A stretch of DNA of 36,746 bases from the NCBI GenBank assembly GCA_903889655.1, contig CAISYL010000247.1, forward strand, positions 1 to 36,746. Reading direction: 5' to 3'. Positions within the stretch are counted from its first letter, which is position 1, and every line of letters starts with the position of its first letter. The position numbers and the translations under genes are program-made. The notes under the pieces were generated by a model, which was not told where the DNA came from, did no database searches, and saw only the letters and a program-made list of their open reading frames with translations. Below are positions 1 to 8,224 of this stretch, piece after piece. The stretch is from an uncultured Alphaproteobacteria bacterium (lineage in GTDB: Bacteria; Pseudomonadota; Alphaproteobacteria; Parvibaculales; Parvibaculaceae).

Positions 1-49
1 CATCGAGAAGGTCGCCTTCATCACCGAACCCGATCGCGGGCAGCAGTAA
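1..49 (+). CDS. ExbD/TolR biopolymer transporter, C-terminal end only (partial)
   Basis: Only the last 15 codons and a TAA stop (47-49) lie in the window, read from base 2. The peptide ends IEKVAFITEPDRGQQ. The IEKVAFI-type ending matches the C-terminal beta-strand of ExbD/TolR proteins and parallels the ending of the next gene (VKRIGFV). With an ExbD gene starting 27 bp downstream, this is most likely the first of two tandem exbD paralogues, as in the tonB-exbB-exbD-exbD layouts of many proteobacteria. The body of the gene and the expected exbB lie outside the window, so the call rests on a short tail plus context. Confidence 0.6.
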   Translation, partial: IEKVAFITEPDRGQQ

Positions 50-76
50 CACGTATCAGTTGAAGGAGACTCCGCG

Positions 77-505
77 ATGGCAATGAATGTCGGAGAGGGT
101 GGCGGCGAAGACGAGCCGATGATGGAGATCAACACGACGCCATTGATCGACGTCATGCTGGTGCTGCTCGTCATGCTGATCATCACCATCCCGCTGCAGA
201 CCCAGGCGGTGAAGCTCGACATGCCGCAGACGCTCAGCGCGCCGCCGCCGGACGTCAAGCCCGTGGTGGTCGATCTCGAAGTGGACTTCGACGGCACGGT
301 CTTCTGGGACGGAACGCCCGTGCCGAGCACCACGCAGCTCGACGGGCTTCTGACGTCGGCCGCCGCGCAGACGCCGCAACCGGAAATCCATCTCAAGCCC
401 AACCGCCTCGTCAAATACGACTACGTCGCCAAGGTCCTCGCCGCCGCCCAGCGCCTCGGCGTCAAGCGCATCGGATTCGTCGGAAACGAACAGTATATGG
501 ATTGA
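77..505 (+). CDS. exbD: ExbD/TolR family biopolymer transport protein
   Basis: A 142-residue inner-membrane protein of the TonB energising complex. With ExbB it uses the proton motive force to drive TonB-dependent outer-membrane uptake. The N-terminus is cytosolic and acidic, followed by the family signature EINTTPLIDVMLVLLVMLII (about residues 17-36). This forms the single membrane helix and holds Asp25, the residue whose equivalent in E. coli ExbD (D25) carries protons. Residues from about 45 form the periplasmic domain, ending in LGVKRIGFVGNEQYMD. The length is normal for the family. GAAGGAGAC about 8 bp before the ATG is a good ribosome binding site. It follows another ExbD tail by 27 bp, so the two were probably co-transcribed as paralogous subunits. 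The substrate receptor served cannot be told from this window. Confidence 0.93.
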   Translation: MAMNVGEGGGEDEPMMEINTTPLIDVMLVLLVMLIITIPLQTQAVKLDMPQTLSAPPPDVKPVVVDLEVDFDGTVFWDGTPVPSTTQLDGLLTSAAAQTPQPEIHLKPNRLVKYDYVAKVLAAAQRLGVKRIGFVGNEQYMD

Positions 506-686
506 GGCGGCGAGCTGCTCCGCGTGGGGCGCAAGGCTTGGCAGAAGCTGCGAGCGGTCATGCGCCATGCCAAAACGGAGCGGAGCCGCGGACGCGCAAA
601 ACGTCGATTGATAGCGTGGAACTCACAAGCCCGACGCGCCGTTGAAAGGGAGCGGCAATGGGGCTGCATAGAGAGGAACACCGCTC
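506..686. other. Intergenic gap between exbD and the hemerythrin gene
   Basis: This 181-bp gap holds no convincing gene. A 62-codon open frame at 524-712 has no good ribosome binding site, is dominated by Arg, Lys and Ala, and runs into the next gene. GAGAGGAA at 670-677 is the likely ribosome binding site of the hemerythrin gene. No clear terminator hairpin with a T-run was seen. Confidence 0.5.
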
Positions 687-1229
687 ATGGCTCAGGCCAA
701 ATCGACAAATAACTCCAGATCAACATCCGCGAAATCGACGACACGGCGCACGCGTCGGACGGGACGCCGCGATCCCCTGGCGATCAAGTTGCTCAAGCAG
801 GATCATCGCGAAGTCGAGCAATGGTTCGACGAATACGAGCAGCTCGAGGATGACGGTGAAAAGCTGGAACTTTTCAACAAGATCGCGCTGGCGTTGAAAG
901 TTCATACCTCGATCGAGGAAGAAATCTTCTATCCGGAAGAACGCGGCGACGTCGAGGACGACATGCTCGACGAGGCTTTTGTCGAACATGACGGCGCGAA
1001 GAAGCTCATCGCGGAAATCGAGGCGATGGAGCCCGGCGAAGAATATTACGACGCGAAGGTGAAGGTGCTCGGTGAATATATCAAGCACCACGTCAAGGAA
1101 GAGGAGCAACCCGGAGGCCTATTCGCCCAGGCCAAGAAGGGCGACGAGGATCTCGATGAAATGGGCGAGCGCCTGAAGGAACGCAAAGAAGAGCTCATGC
1201 AGGAACTCGGCGGCGCTTCCGCACACTGA
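687..1229 (+). CDS. Hemerythrin-like HHE cation-binding protein
   Basis: A 180-residue soluble protein. The first 28 residues are a basic Ser/Thr/Arg-rich tail of low complexity. Residues 30-145 form a hemerythrin HHE-type four-helix bundle with the expected diiron ligands: His40 in KQDHREVE, His73 and Glu77 in HTSIEEE, His101 in VEHD, and His134/135 with Glu139 in HHVKEEE. The remainder (about 146-175) is charged and probably helical. Bacterial HHE proteins bind O2, NO or metal, or act in oxidative and nitrosative stress; which applies here cannot be decided from sequence. The gene stands alone between exbD and a convergent lysR gene. GAGAGGAA upstream supports the ATG. The basic N-terminal tail is not part of the core domain and could bind nucleic acid or another anion, but that is speculation. 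Confidence 0.88.
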   Translation: MAQAKSTNNSRSTSAKSTTRRTRRTGRRDPLAIKLLKQDHREVEQWFDEYEQLEDDGEKLELFNKIALALKVHTSIEEEIFYPEERGDVEDDMLDEAFVEHDGAKKLIAEIEAMEPGEEYYDAKVKVLGEYIKHHVKEEEQPGGLFAQAKKGDEDLDEMGERLKERKEELMQELGGASAH

Positions 1230-1257
1230 ACTTCGTGACGATACGGCGGATGAATGT

Positions 1258-1306
1258 GGCCCCGGTTGCTTTGCCCGGAAGGGGTGAGGCGGACGGGGCC
1301 GATTTT
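1258..1306 (+). terminator. Possible terminator between hemerythrin and LysR genes
   Basis: The perfect arms GGCCCCG (1258-1264) and CGGGGCC (1294-1300) could pair across a 29-nt loop. GATTTT follows on the plus strand, and the element sits between two convergent genes. The loop is long and the T-run short, so this is only a candidate for ending the hemerythrin transcript. It touches the lysR stop codon. Confidence 0.3.
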
Positions 1307-2216
1307 ATGCAGCCGCCGCGCAGGCATGGTGCTTGAGCACGAGATTGATGAAGGCCTCGCAGGCGGGCGAGGTCTTCTTCTTGTTGTAGGTGATCCACAT
1401 CTTCGTCGTGGCGTCGACCTCCTTCAAAGGCCGGTAGACGACATGCTCGACCTGAAGAGCCTGCAGCGACGCCGCAAGCACCGTGACGCCGAGCCCCGCG
1501 GCGATCAAGCCGAGAAGGGTCGAAAGCTCATGAACTTCCTGCGCGATCTTCGGCTCGAAACCGGCGCGGTGGCAGAGCGCGAGCCATTGTTCGTGAAAGC
1601 CGGCGCCGAGGCCGCGCACATAAAAGACGAAGAACTCATCCGCGAGTTCCTTCATCGTGACCGGACCGCCGCTCTGTGCGAGCGGGTGATCCTCCCGCAG
1701 GACGAGCACCAGGCGGTCCTCATATATTTCGGTCGCGGTCAGGCCGATGGGCAGGTCCGGAAGCTGCGCGCCGCGCAGAAAACCGACCTGGAGGCTACCG
1801 GCATTCAAGGCTTCGATCTGGAGCGGGCTCGGCATCTCGCTCATCGTCAGGCGGACGTCCGGCGAACTCTGGCGGAAGGCCAGGATCGCCTTCGTCACCG
1901 CTCCGGTGAAGGGCGCCGAGGCCGTCATGCCGATCGTGACCTCACCGATTTCGCCGCGATGCGCCCGGCGAGCGACTTCCACGGCGTGCGCGGCCTGTTC
2001 GAGGGCCGCACGAGCTTCCGGCAAAAAGAGCTTCCCGACCTCCGTGAGTTCGACGCGCCGATTGGTTCGTTCGAACAGGCGGGTGCCGATTTCCTCTTCC
2101 AGAACATGTATTTGCTGGCTTAATGGCGGCTGCGATACACCGAGGCGCCGGGCTGCGCGACCGAAGTGCAATTCCTCGGCAACATGGACGAAGTAGCGCA
2201 AATGGCGCAGTTCCAT
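1305..2216 (-). CDS. LysR-family transcriptional regulator, divergent from RND pump
   Basis: A 303-residue LysR-type regulator. The N-terminal winged helix-turn-helix covers about residues 1-60 (MELRHLRYFVHVAEELHFGR, then AARRLGVSQPPLSQQI). It is followed by a linker helix and a two-lobed periplasmic-binding-protein-like effector domain starting with IGEVTIGMTASAPF near residue 90. Both length and layout are typical. The N-terminus resembles the CatM/BenM/CbbR branch, whose members often sense aromatic or organic acids, but the ligand is not predictable here. The gene is divergent from the RND operon with a 237-bp AT-rich gap. By the usual LysR logic it therefore probably regulates itself and the pump. 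The ATG has only a weak upstream GGA. Confidence 0.92.
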   Translation of the reverse strand: MELRHLRYFVHVAEELHFGRAARRLGVSQPPLSQQIHVLEEEIGTRLFERTNRRVELTEVGKLFLPEARAALEQAAHAVEVARRAHRGEIGEVTIGMTASAPFTGAVTKAILAFRQSSPDVRLTMSEMPSPLQIEALNAGSLQVGFLRGAQLPDLPIGLTATEIYEDRLVLVLREDHPLAQSGGPVTMKELADEFFVFYVRGLGAGFHEQWLALCHRAGFEPKIAQEVHELSTLLGLIAAGLGVTVLAASLQALQVEHVVYRPLKEVDATTKMWITYNKKKTSPACEAFINLVLKHHACAAAA

Positions 2217-2453
2217 GGCAATATTCCGTTCTACATATCAATTGAGCTTTATTATATATTAGACACTATCAATGCGGCGGCGCAATACGAGGCGGGTGCT
2301 CGTCACCTGAGGCCGTCACGGCCGCCGCGTCTGCGATATGTCGCCCCTTCCCCCCCAATGACATGTCCCGGGCCTCCGCCGTGGCGGCTTCCTTGCGTCG
2401 GCCGCGAACTCGCCCCCCGACGCGCCCTGGATCTCCATTGTCGAGGTTGAGCC
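2217..2453. promoter_or_regulatory. Divergent control region, lysR / RND efflux operon
   Basis: A 237-bp divergent intergenic region. Bases about 2219-2275 are strikingly AT-rich against the GC-rich surroundings. They contain the heptamer TATCAAT twice in direct orientation (2236-2242 and 2267-2273, 31 bp apart, about three helical turns) and the palindrome TCAATTGA at 2238-2245. These are plausible LysR-type operator elements. The rest (2275-2442) is GC-rich with nothing recognisable. GAGG at 2443-2446 is the ribosome binding site for the GTG start of the pump gene. Confidence 0.5.
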
Positions 2454-5400
2454 GTGTTCTCCATCGTGCGTATTGCGTTGCAACGGCCCTATACGTTCAT
2501 CGTCCTTGCAATGGTGATATTGATCGTCGGCGGGCTGGCTGCCGTCAGAACGCCCATCGATATTTTCCCCGATATTCGCGTGCCGGTTGTCGCCGTCATC
2601 TGGCAGTACACCGGCCTGTCGCCGGACGACATGTCGGGGCGCATGGTTTCGCCCTATGAACGCGTGCTGACCACCACCGTCAACGACATCGAGCACATCG
2701 AGGCGCAGTCGATGCAGGGCATCGGCATCGTCAAGATCTACTTCCAGCCTGGCGCCGATATCCGTCTGGCCAACGCGCAGATTACCGCGGTTTCGCAGAC
2801 GGTGCTGAAGCAGATGCCGCCCGGATCGACGCCGCCGTTGATCCTGAATTACAGCGCTTCCACCGTGCCGATCCTGCAGCTGGCGCTTTCCGGCAAGGGA
2901 TTGTCCGAACAGCAGCTCGGCGATTACGCGCTCAACGTCATCCGTACCAATCTCGTGACGGTGCCGGGTGCGGCGGTTCCTTATCCCTATGGTGGCCGGA
3001 CCAGACAGGTTCAGGTCGACATCGATCCTGTGGCGCTCCAGTCGAAGGGACTGTCCGCGACCGACATCGGCAACGCCATCGCGGCGCAGAACCAGATCAA
3101 TCCCGCCGGTTTCGTCAAGATCGGGACCTTTCAATATAATCTGCGGCTCAACAACGCGCCCGACACGATCGAAGCCCTGAACGACATTCCGGTGAAGACC
3201 GTGAACGGCGCGACCATCTACATGCGCGATGTCGCCCATGTGCGCGACGGCAGCCCGCCGCAGCAGAACGTCGTGCATGTGAACGGCGCGCGTTCGGTGC
3301 TGATGACGATCCTGAAGTCTGGCGCGACATCGACGCTGGCGATCGTCCAGGGCATCAAGGAACGACTGCCCGGCCTGCAGGAAATACTGCCGCCGAGCTT
3401 GAACATCGTGCCGCTGAACGACCAGTCGCTGTTCGTGAAGGCCGCGATCTCGGGCGTCGTGCGCGAGGGTGTTCTCGCGGCGATGCTGACCAGCCTGATG
3501 ATTTTGCTCTTTCTCGGCTCATGGCGCTCGACCGTCATCATCGCGATCTCGATCCCACTGGCGATCCTCGCGGCAGTGGCGGCGCTTGCTGCTTTCGGCC
3601 AGACGCTCAACATCATGACGCTGGGCGGTCTCGCGCTCGCGGTCGGCATTCTGGTCGACGATGCGACGGTGACGATCGAGAACATCAACTGGCATCTCGA
3701 ACAGGGCAAGGATGTGATCACCGCCATTCTCGACGGTGCCGCGCAGATCGTCGTTCCGGCCTTCGTCTCGCTCCTTTGCATCTGTATCGTGTTCGTTCCG
3801 ATGTTCTTCCTGCCGGGCGTTGCCGGGTTCCTCTTCGTGCCGATGGCGCTCTCGGTCGTCTTTGCGATGATCGCGTCGTTTATTCTATCGCGCACGCTGG
3901 TGCCGACCATGGCGATGTACCTGCTGAAGCCGCATGCGGCCGGGCATGAACATGAAGACGATGAAGCCCATCCGTCGCGCAACCCGCTGGTGAGATTCCA
4001 GAGGTCGTTCGAACGGCGATTCGAGAAGGTGCGCGAAAGCTATTCGGGTTATCTCGAACTTGCGCTTGCGCATCGCATGCCGTTCATCATCGGCTTCATG
4101 GTTTGCGTGCTCCTGTCGTTCCTGCTGCTACCATTCCTCGGAGAGAACTTCTTTCCATCGGTCGATGCCGGCTCGATCACCATGCATGTCCGTGCGCCCG
4201 TCGGTACGCGCCTCGAGGAGACGTCGGCACTCTTTGACAGGATCGAGCAGCGCATCCATGAAATCATCCCGCCGGATGAACTCAATTCGATGGTCGACAA
4301 TATCGGCTTGCCTGTCAGCGGCATCAACACGACCTATAATGCGACCGGCACCATCGGGCCACAGGACGGCGATATTCTCATCGGTCTGAAGGAGGGACAC
4401 AGGCCGACGGATGAATTCGTCAAGACGATGCGCGAGAAGCTGCCGCATGAATTTCCGACGGCAACCTTTGCCTTCCTGCCATCGGATATCGTCAGTCAGA
4501 TTCTCAATTTCGGTGCGCCCGCCCCGATCGACATTCAGGTGATCGGTCCTAACTTCGCCGCCGACCGGGATTATGCGACGACGATCCTGCGCGACGTGCG
4601 CAAGATATCCGGTGTCGCCGACGCGCGTATCCAGCAATCCTCGCAATATCCGGAACTTCGTTTCGACGCGGACCGCACACGGATCGGCGAACTTGGCCTT
4701 ACCGAGCGCGACGTGACGAACGGCGTTGCGACGGCGCTGGCCGGCAGCGGACAGACCGCTCCGGTCTACTGGCTCAATCCGAAGAACGGCGTGTCCTATC
4801 AGGTTGTCGCGCAGACGCCCGAATATCTTCTGGATTCGCTCAGCAGTGTCCAGAACCTGCCCATCACGGGGTCTTCCTCGAACGGTACGCTGCAGGTTCT
4901 GGGCGGTCTTGGGACGCTGTCGCGCGATACCGCCAACGCCATCATCTCGCAGTACAACATCCAGACGATGGCCAATATCTACGCAACGACCCAGGGCAGG
5001 GATCTCGGCGCGATTGCTGACGACATCAACGATGTTCTGCAGGCGCATGCGAGCGAGCGGCCGAAGGGCATCACCGTTGCGCTGCGCGGACAATATCAGA
5101 CGATGAATACCGCCTTTTCGGGCATGGGCTTCGGTCTGCTGGGTGCCATCGTGATGATTTATCTGCTGATCGTCGTCAATTTCCAGTCGTGGCTCGATCC
5201 GTTTGTGATCATTACGGCCTTGCCTGGCGCGCTTGCCGGCATCATCTGGATGTTGTTTGTCACCGACACTACATTGTCGGTGCCGGCATTGACGGGTGCG
5301 ATCATGTGCATGGGCGTCGGAACGGCAAACTCAATTCTCGTGGTCAGTTTCGCGCGCGAGCGTCTGGTGGCGACGGGGGATGCCACCAAAGCAGCGCTCG

Positions 5401-5645
5401 AGGCCGGATTCACCCGTTTCCGCCCGGTGCTGATGACGGCTCTGGCGATGATCATCGGCATGGCGCCGATGGCGCTGGGCCTTGGTGAGGGTGGTGAGCA
5501 GAACGCGCCGCTCGGCCGCGCTGTGATCGGGGGACTCATCGTCGCGACCTTCGCCACGCTGATGTTCGTTCCCGTCGTGTTTTCTCTCGTCCACGGTCGC
5601 CATCAAACCGCGCCCTCGGCCAATCCAGGTGAAGCCTATGCATGA
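2454..5645 (+). CDS. RND multidrug efflux permease (inner-membrane subunit)
   Basis: A 1063-residue proton-driven RND pump of the AcrB/MdtB superfamily. It would export compounds from periplasm or inner leaflet through the adaptor and outer-membrane subunits encoded next. The architecture is standard: helix 1 at about residues 12-32, a large periplasmic loop to about 335, helices 2-6 with GILVDDATVTIEN in helix 4 (Asp402 and Asp403 match the AcrB proton-relay Asp407/408), a second periplasmic loop, and a C-terminal helix bundle. The position of AcrB Lys940 in helix 10 is Ala958 here (GVGTANSILVVSFARE). It starts with GTG, preceded by GAGG at 2443-2446. The final codons overlap the adaptor gene. 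Substrates are unknown; a CusA/CzcA-type metal pump is less likely because no Met-rich metal-relay features stand out. Confidence 0.95.
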   Translation: MFSIVRIALQRPYTFIVLAMVILIVGGLAAVRTPIDIFPDIRVPVVAVIWQYTGLSPDDMSGRMVSPYERVLTTTVNDIEHIEAQSMQGIGIVKIYFQPGADIRLANAQITAVSQTVLKQMPPGSTPPLILNYSASTVPILQLALSGKGLSEQQLGDYALNVIRTNLVTVPGAAVPYPYGGRTRQVQVDIDPVALQSKGLSATDIGNAIAAQNQINPAGFVKIGTFQYNLRLNNAPDTIEALNDIPVKTVNGATIYMRDVAHVRDGSPPQQNVVHVNGARSVLMTILKSGATSTLAIVQGIKERLPGLQEILPPSLNIVPLNDQSLFVKAAISGVVREGVLAAMLTSLMILLFLGSWRSTVIIAISIPLAILAAVAALAAFGQTLNIMTLGGLALAVGILVDDATVTIENINWHLEQGKDVITAILDGAAQIVVPAFVSLLCICIVFVPMFFLPGVAGFLFVPMALSVVFAMIASFILSRTLVPTMAMYLLKPHAAGHEHEDDEAHPSRNPLVRFQRSFERRFEKVRESYSGYLELALAHRMPFIIGFMVCVLLSFLLLPFLGENFFPSVDAGSITMHVRAPVGTRLEETSALFDRIEQRIHEIIPPDELNSMVDNIGLPVSGINTTYNATGTIGPQDGDILIGLKEGHRPTDEFVKTMREKLPHEFPTATFAFLPSDIVSQILNFGAPAPIDIQVIGPNFAADRDYATTILRDVRKISGVADARIQQSSQYPELRFDADRTRIGELGLTERDVTNGVATALAGSGQTAPVYWLNPKNGVSYQVVAQTPEYLLDSLSSVQNLPITGSSSNGTLQVLGGLGTLSRDTANAIISQYNIQTMANIYATTQGRDLGAIADDINDVLQAHASERPKGITVALRGQYQTMNTAFSGMGFGLLGAIVMIYLLIVVNFQSWLDPFVIITALPGALAGIIWMLFVTDTTLSVPALTGAIMCMGVGTANSILVVSFARERLVATGDATKAALEAGFTRFRPVLMTALAMIIGMAPMALGLGEGGEQNAPLGRAVIGGLIVATFATLMFVPVVFSLVHGRHQTAPSANPGEAYA

Positions 5646-6816
5646 ACCCGTGAAGCTCATTGTGCGGGATAACCGCGGGCTCAAGCGAGCCGGCCTGATC
5701 GGTATTGCCGTCGCCGTCGTCGTGGTCGGCGCGGGGATGACGACGCGGCTCTTCGCCAAGCAGGAATTGAAGAACTGGACGGCCGAGCAGGCGATGCCGA
5801 CGGTCAGCGTTCTTCGCCCCTCCGTCGACGGAGCGCAGCGTCCGCTTTCCCTGCCGGCTTCGGTGGAAGCCTGGTCGCAGGCGCCGGTCTATGCGCGGAC
5901 CAACGGCTATCTGAAGGCTTGGTATGCGGATATCGGAACGCCGGTGAAGGCGGGCCAGGTGCTGGCCGAAATCGATACACCCGATGTCGACCAGCAGGTC
6001 GCCGCGGCGACCGCCAATCTGGCGACGGCGCAGGCGCAGCTTCGGCTGGCGGAAACCACCGCGCAGCGCTGGGACAGGCTGGTGGCGCAGGATGCCGTCT
6101 CGAAGCAGGATGCCGAGACAAAGCGGAGCGACCTCGCGGTGCGGCGCGCAATGGCGAATGCCGCGCAGGCGGATGTGGATCGGCTCCGGACGCTGCAAAG
6201 CTTCCGGCGCATCATCGCGCCCTTCGATGGCGTGGTAACGAGCCGGGCGACGGATATCGGCGCCCTCATTGTTTCCGGCACGGCCGCCGCGCGCCCGCTT
6301 TTCACTGTGGCCGACACGAAGAAGATGCGTGTCTATGTGCATGTGCCGCAGAATTTCTCGGCGGACATCAAGCCTGGCATCACGGCGACGCTCATGCTGC
6401 CTGAATATCCGGGCCATACGTTCAACGCGACGTTGCTCAACACCTCGGAATCCGTGAACGATACGACGGGGTCGATGCTCGTCCAGCTCGTTGCCGACAA
6501 TTCCGAGGGGCTGCTCAAGCCGGGATCCTATACGCAGGTTACCTTCTCGCTGCCGAATAGCGGATCGTCGGTTCTCGTTCCGGCGAGCGCGCTGATGTTC
6601 CGTCCGCAGGGCATGACCGTTGCGGTGGTCGATGGCGACGGCCGGGTGAAGCTCAGGGTAGTCAAGATCGCGCGCGACTTCGGCTCCAAAGTCGAGATCG
6701 CCACCGGCTTGTCCGCGAACGATCGCATCGTCGACAGCCCGCCCGACGCCCTGGCCGATGGCGACCAGGTTCATATTCTCGACACCGGCAGCCAGTCCTC
6801 TCATGCAAACAGCTAG
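5638..6816 (+). CDS. RND efflux periplasmic adaptor (membrane fusion protein)
   Basis: A 392-residue HlyD/AcrA-type adaptor linking the RND permease to the outer-membrane channel. An uncleaved N-terminal anchor lies at about residues 17-38 (GLIGIAVAVVVVGAG). It is followed by the first half of a lipoyl-like domain (APVYARTNGYLKAWYADIG, GTPVKAGQVLAEID), an alpha-helical hairpin rich in Ala and Gln (about 115-185), the second lipoyl half (RIIAPFDGVVTSR), and beta-barrel and membrane-proximal domains. The ATG at 5638 overlaps the permease stop by 8 bp and has AGGTGA at 5627-5632. An in-frame GTG at 5629 would add three residues but lies inside that ribosome binding site. The gene is translationally coupled on both sides. 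Confidence 0.93.
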   Translation: MHEPVKLIVRDNRGLKRAGLIGIAVAVVVVGAGMTTRLFAKQELKNWTAEQAMPTVSVLRPSVDGAQRPLSLPASVEAWSQAPVYARTNGYLKAWYADIGTPVKAGQVLAEIDTPDVDQQVAAATANLATAQAQLRLAETTAQRWDRLVAQDAVSKQDAETKRSDLAVRRAMANAAQADVDRLRTLQSFRRIIAPFDGVVTSRATDIGALIVSGTAAARPLFTVADTKKMRVYVHVPQNFSADIKPGITATLMLPEYPGHTFNATLLNTSESVNDTTGSMLVQLVADNSEGLLKPGSYTQVTFSLPNSGSSVLVPASALMFRPQGMTVAVVDGDGRVKLRVVKIARDFGSKVEIATGLSANDRIVDSPPDALADGDQVHILDTGSQSSHANS

Positions 6817-8224
6817 AATTCTGTCGGTCGCCCTCGCTCTTGCGGTAGCAGGATGCGACATGGCGCCAGATTATGCGCCGCCCAAGATTGCAGTCCCTGC
6901 CGCATACAAGGAAGTGGGGCCGTGGTCGCCGGCGGCGCCCGCCGACGATGCGCATCGCGGGACATGGTGGAGCATATTTCCCGATCCGGTGCTCGACGGG
7001 CTCGAACAGCGCATCGAGAAGCAGAGCCCGCAGCTCGCCGCCGCCGTGGCGCGCTACGATCAGGCGCGCGGCCTTGCGGATCAGGCACGTTCGTCGCTTT
7101 TTCCCTCGCTCGATCTCGAAACGAGCGCGGAGCGCGATCGTCTCTCGGCAAACCGGCCGCTGCAGAACAAGGCGGCGGTCTATAATGACTATGTCGGCGG
7201 TCTTGCAGCAAGTTACGAGCTCGACCTATGGGGCCGGGTGCGCAATCTGGTGGCGCAAGGTAATGCCGACGAGCAGGCGAGTGCCGCCGATCTGGCGTCG
7301 GTGCGCCTGAGCCTGCAGGCGGAGCTCGCCGACGATTACCTTCGCCTGCGTGGCCTCGATGCCGAAATGGCGCTCCTGTCCGACACGGTCGACGCTTTCA
7401 ACAAGGCGTTGAACCTGACGGTCACGCTTCATTCCGGCGGTGCGTCTTCGGGCATTGACGTCGGTCGCGCCGAGACACAGCTGGCATCGGCGAAGGCGCA
7501 ACTCTCCGACGTCGGTGCGGACCGGGCGCTCCTCGAACATGCGATCGCGTCGCTGGTCGGTGAGCCTGCCTCGACCTTTTCGATTGCGCCGGCGGTGCAG
7601 AAGATCGCGACGCCCGTGGTTCCGGTGACGGCGCCGTCGGTTCTTCTGCAGCGTCGTCCCGATATTGCCGCTGCCGAGCGGCGCGTGGCGGCGGCGAATG
7701 CCGGTATCGGCGTTCAGCGGGCGGCCTTCTATCCCGATATCACGCTTGGCCTTTCCGGCGGATTTGAAACCATCGGTGGCGGTTTTCTAAGCGCGCCGAG
7801 CGCCTTTTGGGCATTGGGTCCGGCGGATGCCGTGCTGTCGATCTTCGACGGCGGAGAACGTACTGCCGCGCTCAAGGTGGCGCATGCGCAATTCGACGAG
7901 GCGGCCGCCAATTATCGCCAGACTGTGCTGGACAGTTTCCGCGAGGTCGAAGACGAGATGGCACTGGCGAACCGGCTGGCCGAAGAAGCCCGGCATCAGG
8001 ACGATGCGGTTGCAGCCGCCTCGCGCACCAACAAGCTTGCCTTCGTTCAATACAAGGAAGGCGCGGCCGACTATCTGGGCGTCGTGACTGCGCAGACTGC
8101 TGAACTTCAGGCGGAGATGGCGGCGCTCAATGTGCAGACGCGCAGGCAGCAGGCAGCCATTGCCCTGGTCAGGGCTCTCGGTGGCGGCTGGGAGCAGAGC
8201 GGACCGAAGCTGGCCGATCGCTAG
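6803..8224 (+). CDS. NodT-family outer-membrane efflux lipoprotein (TolC-like)
   Basis: A 473-residue outer-membrane factor forming the exit channel of the RND pump. Starting at ATG 6803 gives a clean lipoprotein signal (MQTARILSVALALAVAGC) with the lipobox Cys at residue 18. An earlier in-frame start at 6758 would bury this signal behind a 15-residue extension and was not chosen. The mature part opens with the family's DMAPDYAPPK motif and contains two OEP repeats. YELDLWGRVRNLV sits in the first repeat and LLQRRPDIAAAERRVAAANAGIG opens the second, both characteristic of NodT-type factors. The start overlaps the adaptor stop by 14 bp. The TAG stop (8222-8224) overlaps the TAG of the convergent oxygenase gene within a single CTAG. 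Confidence 0.94.
   Translation: MQTARILSVALALAVAGCDMAPDYAPPKIAVPAAYKEVGPWSPAAPADDAHRGTWWSIFPDPVLDGLEQRIEKQSPQLAAAVARYDQARGLADQARSSLFPSLDLETSAERDRLSANRPLQNKAAVYNDYVGGLAASYELDLWGRVRNLVAQGNADEQASAADLASVRLSLQAELADDYLRLRGLDAEMALLSDTVDAFNKALNLTVTLHSGGASSGIDVGRAETQLASAKAQLSDVGADRALLEHAIASLVGEPASTFSIAPAVQKIATPVVPVTAPSVLLQRRPDIAAAERRVAAANAGIGVQRAAFYPDITLGLSGGFETIGGGFLSAPSAFWALGPADAVLSIFDGGERTAALKVAHAQFDEAAANYRQTVLDSFREVEDEMALANRLAEEARHQDDAVAAASRTNKLAFVQYKEGAADYLGVVTAQTAELQAEMAALNVQTRRQQAAIALVRALGGGWEQSGPKLADR

Noticed and set aside
524-712. A 62-codon open frame between exbD and hemerythrin
   Set aside because: No ribosome binding site, biased composition, and overlap with the start of the hemerythrin gene.
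6758-6802. Earlier start for the outer-membrane factor
   Set aside because: It would place 15 extra residues before a perfect lipoprotein signal peptide.
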